A stretch of 48,990 bases of DNA from Salegentibacter salarius. Lineage in GTDB: Bacteria; Bacteroidota; Bacteroidia; Flavobacteriales; Flavobacteriaceae. Below the pieces are notes generated by a model. It did not search any database. It had not been told where the DNA came from and saw nothing but the letters and a program-made list of their open reading frames with translations. The translations under genes and the position numbers were made by a program. Every line of letters starts with the position of its first letter. Positions within the stretch are counted from its first letter, which is position 1. The stretch spans positions 1-48,990 of the forward strand of contig NZ_FVZF01000030.1 in the NCBI RefSeq assembly GCF_900168265.1. Reading direction: 5' to 3'. Shown here piece after piece: positions 16,061-23,737 of the stretch.

Positions 16061-16091
16061 AAAATCCGGAAGCTTTTAGTTTCCGGATTTT
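16061..16091 (+). terminator. Terminator of rho
   Basis: AAAATCCGGAA (16061-16071) pairs with TTCCGGATTTT (16081-16091) with a 9-nt loop, followed by a T run. It starts 25 bases after the rho stop. Confidence 0.88.
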
Positions 16092-16147
16092 TTTATGATT
16101 CTTTTTAAAAGATCAGGGCTCTGGTCTTATTAATTTCCAATCAGGAA

Positions 16148-16174
16148 AGGCTTCTCACCCGGCGAATTTTCATC
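16148..16174. repeat. 27-bp direct repeat, copy A
   Basis: The 27 bases beginning AGGCTTCTCACCCGG are identical to 16405-16431, 257 bases downstream. The bases on either side are partly similar. Together with the tRNA-Gly 3' fragment this suggests a local tandem duplication next to tRNA-Gly. Confidence 0.85.
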
Positions 16175-16216
16175 GTTTTTGACAGAAAAAAGATGTCACG
16201 TAAAAAGTTCTAAAAC

Positions 16217-16320
16217 CGTCATCCTGAATTTATTTCAGAGCTTGCTCCGAAATTTATTCGGAGATCTAAAATGTCGATAATCAGAACAAGTTAGAAGCTG
16301 AAACAAGTTCAGCTTGACGA
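16217..16320 (+). repeat. Interspersed hairpin repeat, copy 1
   Basis: The block opens with CGTCATCCTGAA and closes with AAGCTGAAACAAGTTCAGCTTGACG (positions 16296-16320). It contains TCCGAA/TTCGGA and AAGCTGAA/TTCAGCTT hairpins, each with a 5-nt loop. The reverse complement of the same framework is found at 26502-26580. No coding potential. Confidence 0.8.
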
Positions 16321-16350
16321 AACTATACTTTTCAAACAACTTCTCTTCTG

Positions 16351-16368
16351 AGAGCGGGAGACCGGGTT
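16351..16368 (-). repeat. Extra copy of the 3' end of tRNA-Gly
   Basis: 18 bases (AGAGCGGGAGACCGGGTT) are identical to 16478-16495, which covers the 3' acceptor strand, discriminator and part of the T arm of tRNA-Gly plus two downstream bases. Similarity then stops. A stem TCCCGAT/ATCGGGA (16369-16375 and 16397-16403) follows directly. This may be an attachment-site remnant or part of a tandem duplication. Confidence 0.75.
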
Positions 16369-16404
16369 TCCCGATATTACGCCTTAGGAGGCTCCGATCG
16401 GGAC

Positions 16405-16431
16405 AGGCTTCTCACCCGGCGAATTTTCATC
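16405..16431. repeat. 27-bp direct repeat, copy B
   Basis: Identical to 16148-16174. It lies 46 bases from the 3' end of tRNA-Gly, just beyond the tRNA terminator. Confidence 0.85.
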
Positions 16432-16448
16432 ATTCTTTTGCATAAAAA

Positions 16449-16475
16449 AACCCTCACTAAATGTGAAGGTTCTTT
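16449..16475 (-). terminator. Terminator of tRNA-Gly
   Basis: On the minus strand AACCTTCAC and GTGAGGGTT form a 9-bp stem (one T-G pair) with loop ATTTA, followed by seven Ts. It lies within 10 bases of the tRNA 3' end. Confidence 0.85.
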
Positions 16476-16479
16476 TTAG

Positions 16480-16552
16480 AGCGGGAGACCGGGTTCGAAC
16501 CGGCGACATTCAGCTTGGAAGGCTGACGCTCTACCAACTGAGCTACTCCCGC
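16480..16552 (-). tRNA. tRNA-Gly (anticodon TCC)
   Basis: The minus strand folds as a 73-nt tRNA: acceptor GCGGGAG/CTCCCGC with discriminator T, D arm AGCTCAGTTGGTAGAGC, anticodon stem CAGC..GCTG around CTTCCAA, and T arm CCGGTTCGAACCCGG. CCA is not encoded. It reads GGA/GGG glycine codons. The plus-strand open frame covering it (16463-16660) is an artefact. Confidence 0.97.
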
Positions 16553-16562
16553 ATTTGTTCTG

Positions 16563-16595
16563 CAAATATAAAGTTTAAACCCTTCAATTTCCAAA
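16563..16595 (-). promoter_or_regulatory. Promoter of tRNA-Gly (-7 and -33 boxes)
   Basis: The minus strand has TTTG at 16595-16592, then 21 bases, then TATATTTG at 16570-16563. This is a near-perfect Bacteroidota promoter (TTTG, about 19-21 bases, TAnnTTTG). The -7 box is 10 bases upstream of the tRNA 5' end. Confidence 0.75.
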
Positions 16596-16760
16596 GGAAA
16601 ATTAAACTTTTTAGACTCTGCTATCCTATTTACTTAATATTCAGAGTAAAAATAAAATGAAGCGATAAAATCTTGTTAAATGGGTAATTAAAAAACAAGT
16701 GTTCCGACAAATAAATCTTATTTTTAATGCCTAACAGAATACATCTTAAATCAATTTCTT

Positions 16761-17312
16761 ATGAGTAATAAACCCGGTAAAACCCAGGACCTAATAGACG
16801 CAAAATTCCTTAAAGAACGTAAAGTATTTCTTTGGGGTGAAGTCAACGATGAATCAGCCAAACACGTTATAGACAGACTTCTTTATCTTGATATGGAAGG
16901 AGATGAGGAAATCCAGTTTTTTATTAATAGTCCCGGCGGTTATGTAACCGACGGATTTGCGATTTACGATACTATGCAAAGCCTTAAAAGCCCTGTTTCA
17001 ACCATTTGTAGCGGTCTAGCCGCTTCTATGGGTTCTATTTTACTTTCTGGCGGAACAAAAGGCAGAAGGTTTATACAAACACACGGAAAAGTTATGATCC
17101 ACCAACCTATGGGTGGCGCTAGAGGACAAGCTTCAAACATCGAAATCCAGGCGAACGAAATCTTAAAAACCCGGGAATTAAGTGCAAAGCTTCTTGCTGA
17201 TAATTGTGGGCAAACTATAGAAAAGGTACTTAAAGATTTTAATCGTGACTACTGGATGGATGCCCAGGAATCTTTAGACTACGGAATTGTTGACGGTATT
17301 TTCAAGAAATAA
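16761..17312 (+). CDS. clpP: ClpP-family serine protease
   Basis: The 183-residue protein has the ClpP fold with the Ser-His-Asp triad visible as Ser89 (LAASMGS), His114 (MIHQPMGGARGQ) and Asp163 (NRDYWMDAQE), plus the oxyanion/handle sequence FINSPGGYVTDGFAIYDTM. ClpP forms the double-heptamer proteolytic chamber fed by ClpX or ClpC. The N-terminus is shorter than in canonical ClpP (about 195-220 residues) and lacks the usual conserved segment before LLKERIIFLG; here only MSNKPGKTQDLIDAKF precedes KERKVFLWG. It may therefore be a second ClpP paralog rather than the main ClpP, and no clpX follows it. A GNAT gene follows by 3 bases. Confidence 0.88.
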   Translation: MSNKPGKTQDLIDAKFLKERKVFLWGEVNDESAKHVIDRLLYLDMEGDEEIQFFINSPGGYVTDGFAIYDTMQSLKSPVSTICSGLAASMGSILLSGGTKGRRFIQTHGKVMIHQPMGGARGQASNIEIQANEILKTRELSAKLLADNCGQTIEKVLKDFNRDYWMDAQESLDYGIVDGIFKK

Positions 17313-17315
17313 TTT

Positions 17316-17597
17316 ATGGATATTAAACATCGTGAAAACGATAGCCGCGGAATGTTCTTTGTGAAAGATGAAAAAGGAATTTACGCAGAGCTAACGTATC
17401 AAAAGAAGGCAGGAGATATTCTTGTTATAGATCACACAGAGGTTAGACCAGAACTGGAAGGCCAGGGAATTGCCACCAAGCTGCTGGCCCATAGTGTAGA
17501 ATTTGCTCGTGAAAATAATTATAAGATAGAGCCCCTATGCCCTTTCGCTGAAGTGCAATTTGACAGAAACAAGTCTTACAACGATGTAAGAGCTTAA
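17316..17597 (+). CDS. Small GNAT-fold N-acetyltransferase-like protein
   Basis: The 93-residue protein has the minimal GNAT fold of the PF14542 type. ELTYQKKAGDILVIDHTEV forms the central strands, and RPELEGQGIATKLLAHSVEFAREN is the acetyl-CoA binding loop and helix. It ends in the family's typical CPFAEVQFDRN (Cys-Pro-Phe). Such proteins lack the N-terminal half of larger acetyltransferases, and their substrates are unknown. It starts three bases after the clpP-family stop and is surely cotranscribed. Confidence 0.85.
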   Translation: MDIKHRENDSRGMFFVKDEKGIYAELTYQKKAGDILVIDHTEVRPELEGQGIATKLLAHSVEFARENNYKIEPLCPFAEVQFDRNKSYNDVRA

Positions 17598-17622
17598 AAA
17601 CCTACTAACTTTTTCCTCTTTT

Positions 17623-19260
17623 ATGAAGTTCCCCCGTTTACTATTATTCCTTGGTTTAATGATTTTATTTTCTTGTGAAGAAGATCAAAAAACGGGAATT
17701 GAAACTTCAAAAGAGGAAGAAGCAGTAGTTATTGAGAAATTGGCTTCAGCTGATTTAATTGCCAAAAGATTCTCCACGCTTTCCAATTCCGTTGGAAATA
17801 TAGATCTGCAATATCCCGATTTACTTGATTCTATATATTCAAAACGTGATTATAAACCAATTTGGACCGATAGGGCGTTACGGGAAGATCTTTACCGAGG
17901 TATAGAAAGAGCTGAAGAAGACGGCCTGGAGCCAGAGGATTATCATTTAAGCTACCTAAAAAAGTCTCTTTCTAATTTATCGGAATTAGATGATGAAGAA
18001 CGCAGCTTGACCGAAATTATCCTGACCGATGCTTTTTTCAGCCTTACTTCAGATTATAATTCAGGGAAATTAGATCCTAAAGAAATTTATAGTATTTGGG
18101 GTGTAGAAAGCAATAAAATAGACCTCCCGGGACTCTTAGATCACGGAGTTGAGCAAAACAATATTCTGGCGGCTATAGATTCTGTAGTACCAAAACACGA
18201 GGTCTATAAAGGTTTAAAACGCAGTTTAAAAGAATACAGGGAACTGGCAGAAAACGAAAAAGACCCCATTTTTATTTCCGAAGAAGGAGAGAGCATTAAA
18301 GCCGATGAAAAAGACGAGCGAATTCCTAATATAAAAAGGCGCTTAAAAGAATTAGGCTACTGGGATAATGAAATTGCAGACAGTCTTATTACCTACGATG
18401 AACCTTTACAGGAAGCAGTTAAGGAATTCCAGGAAAAGTATGGCATTGAAACCGATGGCGTGATTGGCGGCGGCACAATTAAAACCCTTAATAAGACCTA
18501 TCAGGACAGACTGGAACAGATTTTAGTGAACCTGGAACGCTGGCGCTGGTATCCCAAAGATCTGGGCGAACAATATATCATTGTAAATATTGCAAATTAT
18601 CGCTTGCATCTGGTTAAAGGTCAAGACACTCTTGCCACACACCGCACCTTGGTGGGTACTGAAGCCAGAAAAACCCCTGTTTTCTCAGATAAGGTAGAAC
18701 ATATAGTTTATAATCCAACCTGGACTATTCCGCCCACGATTAAGAGCAAAGATGTGATCCCTTCAGCTTCCAAAGATCCCGATTATATAAACAGGAAGAA
18801 TTTCAGCATTTTTAATCAGAGTGGTGAAAAAATGAATCCGCACGAAGTTAACTGGTCTTCTTCTAAAGTGAGAGGTTATACTTTTAGGCAGGAAGCCGGG
18901 CCGGCAAATCCGCTTGGTTTGGTTAAGATCATCTACCCAAATCAATATATGATATACCTACACGATACACCCTCAAAATCCCTTTTCAATAAAAATATTA
19001 GGGCGCAAAGTTCTGGTTGTGTAAGAGTGCAGGGCGTTTTAGAGTTAGCTAAAACTCTTTTAAACGATCAGCCAAAATATGATGATGATAAAATTCAGGA
19101 AATCATTAATTCCGGGAAAACCACAACCATCAAGGTTACGCAAAACGTGAATGTACACCATCTATACTGGACTGCCTGGAACGAAAATGGCAGCACCCGT
19201 TTTGCAGAAGATATCTACAAAAGAGATGCTGCCATCTATAAATTACTTACTGAAAATTAA
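17623..19260 (+). CDS. YcbB-like L,D-transpeptidase lipoprotein
   Basis: The 545-residue protein forms 3-3 crosslinks in peptidoglycan or attaches proteins to it. It begins with a lipoprotein signal (LFLGLMILFSC, lipid Cys near 18). An L,D-transpeptidase scaffold domain follows (about 45-200), then a peptidoglycan-binding domain near 235-295 (IKRRLKELGYWDN, AVKEFQEKYGIETDGVIGGGT) and the YkuD catalytic domain (about 315-500). The catalytic motif is complete, with His447 (HDTPSKSLFNK) and Cys466 (SSGCVRV). Domain order and length match the YcbB/LdtD group. The convergent gene on the other strand is a second transpeptidase, and the two stop codons touch. Confidence 0.93.
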   Translation: MKFPRLLLFLGLMILFSCEEDQKTGIETSKEEEAVVIEKLASADLIAKRFSTLSNSVGNIDLQYPDLLDSIYSKRDYKPIWTDRALREDLYRGIERAEEDGLEPEDYHLSYLKKSLSNLSELDDEERSLTEIILTDAFFSLTSDYNSGKLDPKEIYSIWGVESNKIDLPGLLDHGVEQNNILAAIDSVVPKHEVYKGLKRSLKEYRELAENEKDPIFISEEGESIKADEKDERIPNIKRRLKELGYWDNEIADSLITYDEPLQEAVKEFQEKYGIETDGVIGGGTIKTLNKTYQDRLEQILVNLERWRWYPKDLGEQYIIVNIANYRLHLVKGQDTLATHRTLVGTEARKTPVFSDKVEHIVYNPTWTIPPTIKSKDVIPSASKDPDYINRKNFSIFNQSGEKMNPHEVNWSSSKVRGYTFRQEAGPANPLGLVKIIYPNQYMIYLHDTPSKSLFNKNIRAQSSGCVRVQGVLELAKTLLNDQPKYDDDKIQEIINSGKTTTIKVTQNVNVHHLYWTAWNENGSTRFAEDIYKRDAAIYKLLTEN

Positions 19261-20004
19261 TTAGTTCAGCAGGGTAGATTTACTTAGGTAATCTTTATTA
19301 TTCTTATGGATATATACTACCGATTCTTCTTTGATAGTATCTATTACATCTTTAGCAATGGTATTAGGCACAGCCGGGCAACCATAGCTTCTTCCTAATC
19401 TTCCAATTCTGTCTATAAAGTTAGGTTCAGCATAATCTGCTCCGTGAATTACCACATAACGTTTACGAGCATTGCTATTAAAGCCTTTCTCCATACCGTC
19501 TATAAATAACGACAATCCGTTTTTTCCGTAGTAAGTTTCAGCCGTAACGTAAAACCCAAGTGAACTTTGCAGGGAGTTTACAGTATTAGAAAATTTGGTA
19601 GCAAACTCACCACCGGTATTTTTTCCGTGGGAAACATAAGTATTAAACAGTACTTTTTTAGTTTCCATATTCATAATCCACATCCGTTTTTTTGTAGAGG
19701 AAAGTCCAAAATCTATCACGGTAAGGATTTTTTTACCCACTTTACCAGTTTCGTCTAATTGTTCATAGCCTTTAATGGCTTTTTCGAACACAGGCATCGC
19801 CGGGACACTAATATTTTTGGTAGAAAACTCGCTATAAAGAGTAGCGACTTTATTTTCGAAATTTGATTCGTTATTTTCTTCAGGAATTGGATCAGCGATC
19901 GCTTCTATTTCTGAAGTTTCAAGGTTAGTTTTTAAATCATCTGTTGTTGTAAATGCGAAAGAGAAGGTTAATACGCCAAATACAGTCAGAAGTCTATAAA
20001 TCAT
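19261..20004 (-). CDS. Murein L,D-transpeptidase catalytic domain protein (YkuD_2 type)
   Basis: The 247-residue exported protein starts with a signal peptide (about 1-20, RLLTVFGVLTFSFAFTTT). An acidic linker (about 22-55) precedes a YkuD_2-type catalytic domain with KKILTVIDFGLSS, VSHGKNTGG, KRYVVIHGADYAEP and RSYGCPAVP, where Cys209 is the likely nucleophile and the His of IHGAD its partner. The family is annotated as a peptidoglycan L,D-transpeptidase-like enzyme. Its own promoter box TACATTTG lies 38 bases upstream of the ATG. It converges with the YcbB-like gene with no gap. Confidence 0.88.
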   Translation of the reverse strand: MIYRLLTVFGVLTFSFAFTTTDDLKTNLETSEIEAIADPIPEENNESNFENKVATLYSEFSTKNISVPAMPVFEKAIKGYEQLDETGKVGKKILTVIDFGLSSTKKRMWIMNMETKKVLFNTYVSHGKNTGGEFATKFSNTVNSLQSSLGFYVTAETYYGKNGLSLFIDGMEKGFNSNARKRYVVIHGADYAEPNFIDRIGRLGRSYGCPAVPNTIAKDVIDTIKEESVVYIHKNNKDYLSKSTLLN

Positions 20005-20041
20005 ACACGTTGTTTTAAATTAATGTTCTCTTAATTAATTC

Positions 20042-20049
20042 CAAATGTA
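20042..20049 (-). promoter_or_regulatory. -7 promoter box of the YkuD_2 gene
   Basis: The minus strand reads TACATTTG, an exact TAnnTTTG match, 38 bases upstream of the ATG. Confidence 0.55.
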
Positions 20050-20393
20050 ATGCCAACATACAAGATAATCTTATTAATTGAACTTTTAACGCTTCAGAGC
20101 GCAAATTTTAACATTTACAGGCTTATAAGGCTATAATCCAAGATATTATATATTCACACTAGTCTTTTTAAGAACGATTAATTGAAGAAAAAAGTATTCC
20201 AAAGTATAATGTTTATTGTTAAAATTTTAAATCTTATCTTATAGGGGAATTCAAAATTCTTTACCAAAAATATTTAATAGGGAAAACGCTACAAAAATAA
20301 TCTTCTGCATTTAGATTTAATAAAACATTAGCGAGCGTGGATTTAGCATACCGGCAATTTGTTTTTATCTTTATGCCCAAATTAACTAATATT
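20050..20393. other. Gene-free divergent promoter region before gpmI
   Basis: AT-rich, no gene on either strand. TATCTTTA at 20366-20373 (one mismatch to TAnnTTTG) is the best candidate gpmI promoter box, 21 bases before its ATG. No hairpin or repeat stands out. Confidence 0.45.
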
Positions 20394-21911
20394 ATGAATA
20401 AGAAAGTTCTACTAATGATTTTAGACGGATGGGGAATTACGCAAAACCCAGACGTTTCAGCTATAGCCAAAGCCAAAACTCCATTTATGGATAGTATCCT
20501 GGAGAAATATCCTCACGCCGAACTACGCACCGACGGGATGCAAGTTGGATTACCGGAAGGACAAATGGGAAATAGCGAAGTAGGACACATGAACCTTGGC
20601 GCCGGCCGCATTGTTTACCAGGATTTGGTAAAGATCAATATGGCGGTAGAAAAGAATACTTTAAAAGATGAACCCGTACTGGAAGAAGCTTTTAATTATG
20701 CAATAAAACATAATAAACCCATCCATTTTATGGGACTTTTGAGTGACGGGGGAGTACATTCTCACATCAATCACTTAAAAGGATTACTTTCGGCTGCGGA
20801 AGAATTTGGAGTAAAAGAAAAATATGTTCACGCTTTTACCGATGGCCGCGATGTAGACCCACATTCAGGAAAAGGTTTTGTTGAAGAGATCGAAAAACAT
20901 CTAGAAAAAACCAATGGGAAACTCGCTTCGGTTATTGGGCGTTATTTCGCAATGGACCGTGATAAGCGCTGGGAAAGAGTTAAAAAAGCCTACGATCTTA
21001 TTACAAAAGGCGAAGGTAAGAAAACCACCAACGCTGCTGAAGCCATTGCTGAAAGCTATAAAAACAATGTTAGCGATGAGTTTATAGAACCTATCGTAAT
21101 GACCAATGATGCCGGGGAGCCGGTAGCTACCTTAAAAGAGAAGGAAGTAGTAATCTTCTTCAACTTTAGAACGGACCGTGGTAGACAGCTTACGCAGGCT
21201 TTAACCCAGGATGATTTTCCTGAATACAATATGAAGAAAATGCCGTTATATTATGTAACGGTAACTAAATACGACGATAGTTTTGAAGGCATTAATGTAG
21301 TTTTCAAAAAAGATAATATTAAGTCTACTCTTGGCGAAGTCCTGGAATATATGGGCAAAAAGCAAATTAGAATTGCTGAGACCGAAAAGTACCCGCACGT
21401 TACCTTTTTCTTTAGCGGTGGGCGTGAAAAACCTTTTAAAGGTGAAAGACGCTTAATGTGTAATTCACCAAAAGTAGCTACTTATGATCTTCAGCCGGAG
21501 ATGAGTGCTTTTGAAATTAGAGATAAAATTATTCCAGAACTCAAAGACGAATCGGCTAATTTTATCTGCCTGAATTTCGCAAATCCGGATATGGTGGGTC
21601 ACACCGGAGTATTTGACGCCGCAGTAAAGGCTTGCGAGACTGTAGATTCCTGCGCTAAAGACGTAGCTGAAGCTGCTCTGGAAAATGATTACTCGGTAAT
21701 CGTAATTGCAGATCACGGGAACAGCGAAATTATGATTAACGAAGACGGTAGCCCAAACACGGCGCACACCACCAGTCCCGTACCTTTAATTCTATTAGAT
21801 AAAGACGTAAAATCTATTAAAAGCGGTAAGCTTGGAAACATTGCTCCGACTATCCTGAAACTAATGGGTATCGAGCAGCCAGAAGTAATGACTGAAGACC
21901 CTTTAATTTAA
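20394..21911 (+). CDS. gpmI: 2,3-bisphosphoglycerate-independent phosphoglycerate mutase
   Basis: The 505-residue Mn-dependent enzyme interconverts 3- and 2-phosphoglycerate. The alkaline-phosphatase-like core motifs are present: LMILDGWGI at the N-terminus, the phosphoserine nucleophile in GNSEVGHMNLGAGR, HSHINHLKGL, FTDGRDVDP, RTDRGRQL, FANPDMVGHTG, and ADHGNSE near the end. I chose the ATG at 20394 because MNKKVLLMILDGWG matches the family N-terminus. The open frame extends 19 codons upstream but that part is not family-like. It leads a plus-strand group; the thioredoxin-like gene starts 5 bases after its stop. Confidence 0.97.
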   Translation: MNKKVLLMILDGWGITQNPDVSAIAKAKTPFMDSILEKYPHAELRTDGMQVGLPEGQMGNSEVGHMNLGAGRIVYQDLVKINMAVEKNTLKDEPVLEEAFNYAIKHNKPIHFMGLLSDGGVHSHINHLKGLLSAAEEFGVKEKYVHAFTDGRDVDPHSGKGFVEEIEKHLEKTNGKLASVIGRYFAMDRDKRWERVKKAYDLITKGEGKKTTNAAEAIAESYKNNVSDEFIEPIVMTNDAGEPVATLKEKEVVIFFNFRTDRGRQLTQALTQDDFPEYNMKKMPLYYVTVTKYDDSFEGINVVFKKDNIKSTLGEVLEYMGKKQIRIAETEKYPHVTFFFSGGREKPFKGERRLMCNSPKVATYDLQPEMSAFEIRDKIIPELKDESANFICLNFANPDMVGHTGVFDAAVKACETVDSCAKDVAEAALENDYSVIVIADHGNSEIMINEDGSPNTAHTTSPVPLILLDKDVKSIKSGKLGNIAPTILKLMGIEQPEVMTEDPLI

Positions 21912-21916
21912 ATTAA

Positions 21917-22450
21917 ATGATGAATAAGATATTGTTACTTTTTCTTGGAGTTTTTATAACTGCGGGAGAAGTTTCAGATGAAAAAGAGAAATTAGAAAAT
22001 ATAAATTCAGCAGAAATGCTTTTAGGTGAATTCACTAAAGCCGATTTGGAAAAATCTCCTCATTCGAGATGGTTTACTCCAGGTTATGAGAATTACAATC
22101 CTAAAGAAGAAGCTGTAAAAACCATAAAGGAAAATATAGATGATTACGAAATTCTTCTCTTTATGGGAACCTGGTGTGGCGATAGCCGTTACGAAGTTCC
22201 GAAGTTTTTCAAGCTATTAGATGTAGTAGATTTTAACAGAGAAAACCTTACAAGTATTGCCGTAAACTATGCTAAAAAAGCTCCGGGAGATCTAGACGAA
22301 AAGTATAAGATCCACCGGGTGCCTACCATTATCTTTATGAAAGATGGCGAGGAAGTAGACCGTTTTGTAGAATATTCTATAGAAAGTCTCGAAGAAGATA
22401 TTGCTACAATAGTTGAAGGTAAAGAGTATAAAGATCCTTACTCCCAATAA
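21917..22450 (+). CDS. Thioredoxin-like protein with a WCGDS active site
   Basis: The 177-residue protein has a probable signal peptide (KILLLFLGVFITAG) and a thioredoxin-fold domain (about 65-170: YEILLFMGTWCGDSRYEVPKFFKLL, then HRVPTIIFMKDGEEVDRFVEY with the cis-proline VPT). The usual CxxC is CGDS, so only the first cysteine of the pair is present. A one-cysteine site cannot make the usual internal disulfide; it may act as a monothiol protein or as a peroxidase- or reductase-like partner (inference). It follows gpmI closely. Confidence 0.82.
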   Translation: MMNKILLLFLGVFITAGEVSDEKEKLENINSAEMLLGEFTKADLEKSPHSRWFTPGYENYNPKEEAVKTIKENIDDYEILLFMGTWCGDSRYEVPKFFKLLDVVDFNRENLTSIAVNYAKKAPGDLDEKYKIHRVPTIIFMKDGEEVDRFVEYSIESLEEDIATIVEGKEYKDPYSQ

Positions 22451-22483
22451 CAGGAACCTAAGGAGATATTCGGTTAATCTTGC

Positions 22484-22491
22484 TAATTTTG
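22484..22491 (+). promoter_or_regulatory. -7-like box immediately before the HAD gene
   Basis: TAATTTTG matches TAnnTTTG and ends 4 bases before the ATG at 22496. If used, the transcript would be leaderless or nearly so. No -33 TTTG is visible, so this is tentative. Confidence 0.35.
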
Positions 22492-22495
22492 CCCT

Positions 22496-22903
22496 ATGCC
22501 CAATACGTTAACCATAGCAGTAGATTTTGACGGAACTATTGTAGAAAATAAATTTCCTGAAATTGGAAAGCCAAAGCTTTTTGCTTTTGAAACGCTGGAA
22601 AAGCTTCAGGAAGATGGTCACAGACTTATTTTATGGACTTATAGAGCTGAAGATAAATTAGAAGAAGCAGTCAAATTTTGTGAAAAAAGAGGCATTAAAT
22701 TTTACGCTGTAAATAAAAGTTATCCCGAAGAGGTTTTTGACGATGATATAAGTAGAAAGATCCTGGCCGATATTTTTATAGATGATAGAAATATTGGCGG
22801 AATGTGGGGTTGGGGTGAAATATACCAACGGTTAAAAGACCGATCTATAATAAGAGAACAGAAAAAAGAAAAGAAGAAATTCGGATTTTTAGGCCGATTT
22901 TAA
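22496..22903 (+). CDS. HAD-type phosphatase, BT0820 family
   Basis: The 135-residue protein is a small HAD hydrolase. Motif I is VDFDGTIVEN (Asp10 and Asp12), motif II region LILWTYRAED, and the acidic motif IV FIDDRNIGG. It has essentially no cap domain beyond a short insertion. The family name comes from Bacteroides thetaiotaomicron BT0820; the physiological substrate is not known to me. The C-terminal lysine-rich tail (REQKKEKKKFGFLGRF) is unusual. It lies between the thioredoxin-like gene and map. Confidence 0.9.
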   Translation: MPNTLTIAVDFDGTIVENKFPEIGKPKLFAFETLEKLQEDGHRLILWTYRAEDKLEEAVKFCEKRGIKFYAVNKSYPEEVFDDDISRKILADIFIDDRNIGGMWGWGEIYQRLKDRSIIREQKKEKKKFGFLGRF

Positions 22904-22912
22904 ATTACACAT

Positions 22913-23737
22913 ATGATAATTACCAAAAACCCTGAAGAAATTGAATTAATGCGTGAAAGCGCGCTAATTGTATCTAAAACCCTGGGAATGCTTGCGCCGC
23001 ATATTAAACCCGGAGTAACTACTTTGGAGTTGGATAAAATGGCCGAAGAATTTATACGCGATCACGGCGCCGAACCTGGATTTTTAGGAATGTACGATTT
23101 TCCAAATTCACTTTGTATGAGTCCTAATGCTCAGGTGGTACATGGAATTCCAAACGACAAGCCTTTGCAGGAAGGGGATATTATCTCAATAGATTGTGGT
23201 GCTTTAAAAAATGGATTTTACGGAGACCACGCCTATACTTTTGAAGTTGGTGAAGTAAAACCAGAAGTAAAAGAACTTTTAAAAGTTACTAAAAAATCTC
23301 TTTACGAAGGAATAAGGGAATTTAAGCTCGGAAACCGGGTTGGAGATGTTGGCTATGCCATTCAAAAATACACCGAAGACAGAGGCTATGGTGTAGTAAG
23401 AGAATTAGTAGGTCATGGCCTTGGTGCTACTATGCACGAAGATCCTGAAATGCCTAATTATGGTAAACGTGGCAGAGGTAAAAAATTTGTAGAAGGAATG
23501 GTGGTAGCCATTGAACCTATGATAAACCTTGGAACAAAACGAATAAAACAATTGCCTGATGGCTGGACCATTCTAACCGCAGACAATAAGCCCAGCGCAC
23601 ATTTTGAACACGATATTGCGCTAGTAGACGGTAAACCACAACTTCTGTCTACCTTTGATTATATATATGAAGCTTTAGGAATTGAAAGTGATGAAGAAGA
23701 TGAATTCAAAGCAAAAGTCTATGGTAAAGAGCTATAG
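22913..23737 (+). CDS. map: Type I methionyl aminopeptidase
   Basis: The 274-residue metalloenzyme removes N-terminal methionine from new proteins. Metal ligands are in SIDCGALKNGFYGDHAYTF (two Asp), GHGLGATMHEDP (His) and AIEPMI (Glu), with a final Glu in HFEHDIAL. MSPNAQVVHGIP holds the substrate-site His. Length is normal. The C-terminus (DEEDEFKAKVYGKEL) extends past the catalytic domain and its coding DNA overlaps the start of the next gene, the NUMOD4/HNH protein, by 17 bases or more. Confidence 0.97.
   Translation: MIITKNPEEIELMRESALIVSKTLGMLAPHIKPGVTTLELDKMAEEFIRDHGAEPGFLGMYDFPNSLCMSPNAQVVHGIPNDKPLQEGDIISIDCGALKNGFYGDHAYTFEVGEVKPEVKELLKVTKKSLYEGIREFKLGNRVGDVGYAIQKYTEDRGYGVVRELVGHGLGATMHEDPEMPNYGKRGRGKKFVEGMVVAIEPMINLGTKRIKQLPDGWTILTADNKPSAHFEHDIALVDGKPQLLSTFDYIYEALGIESDEEDEFKAKVYGKEL

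Noticed and set aside
16463-16660. 65-codon plus-strand open frame
   Set aside because: It is the reverse strand of tRNA-Gly, a common annotation artefact.
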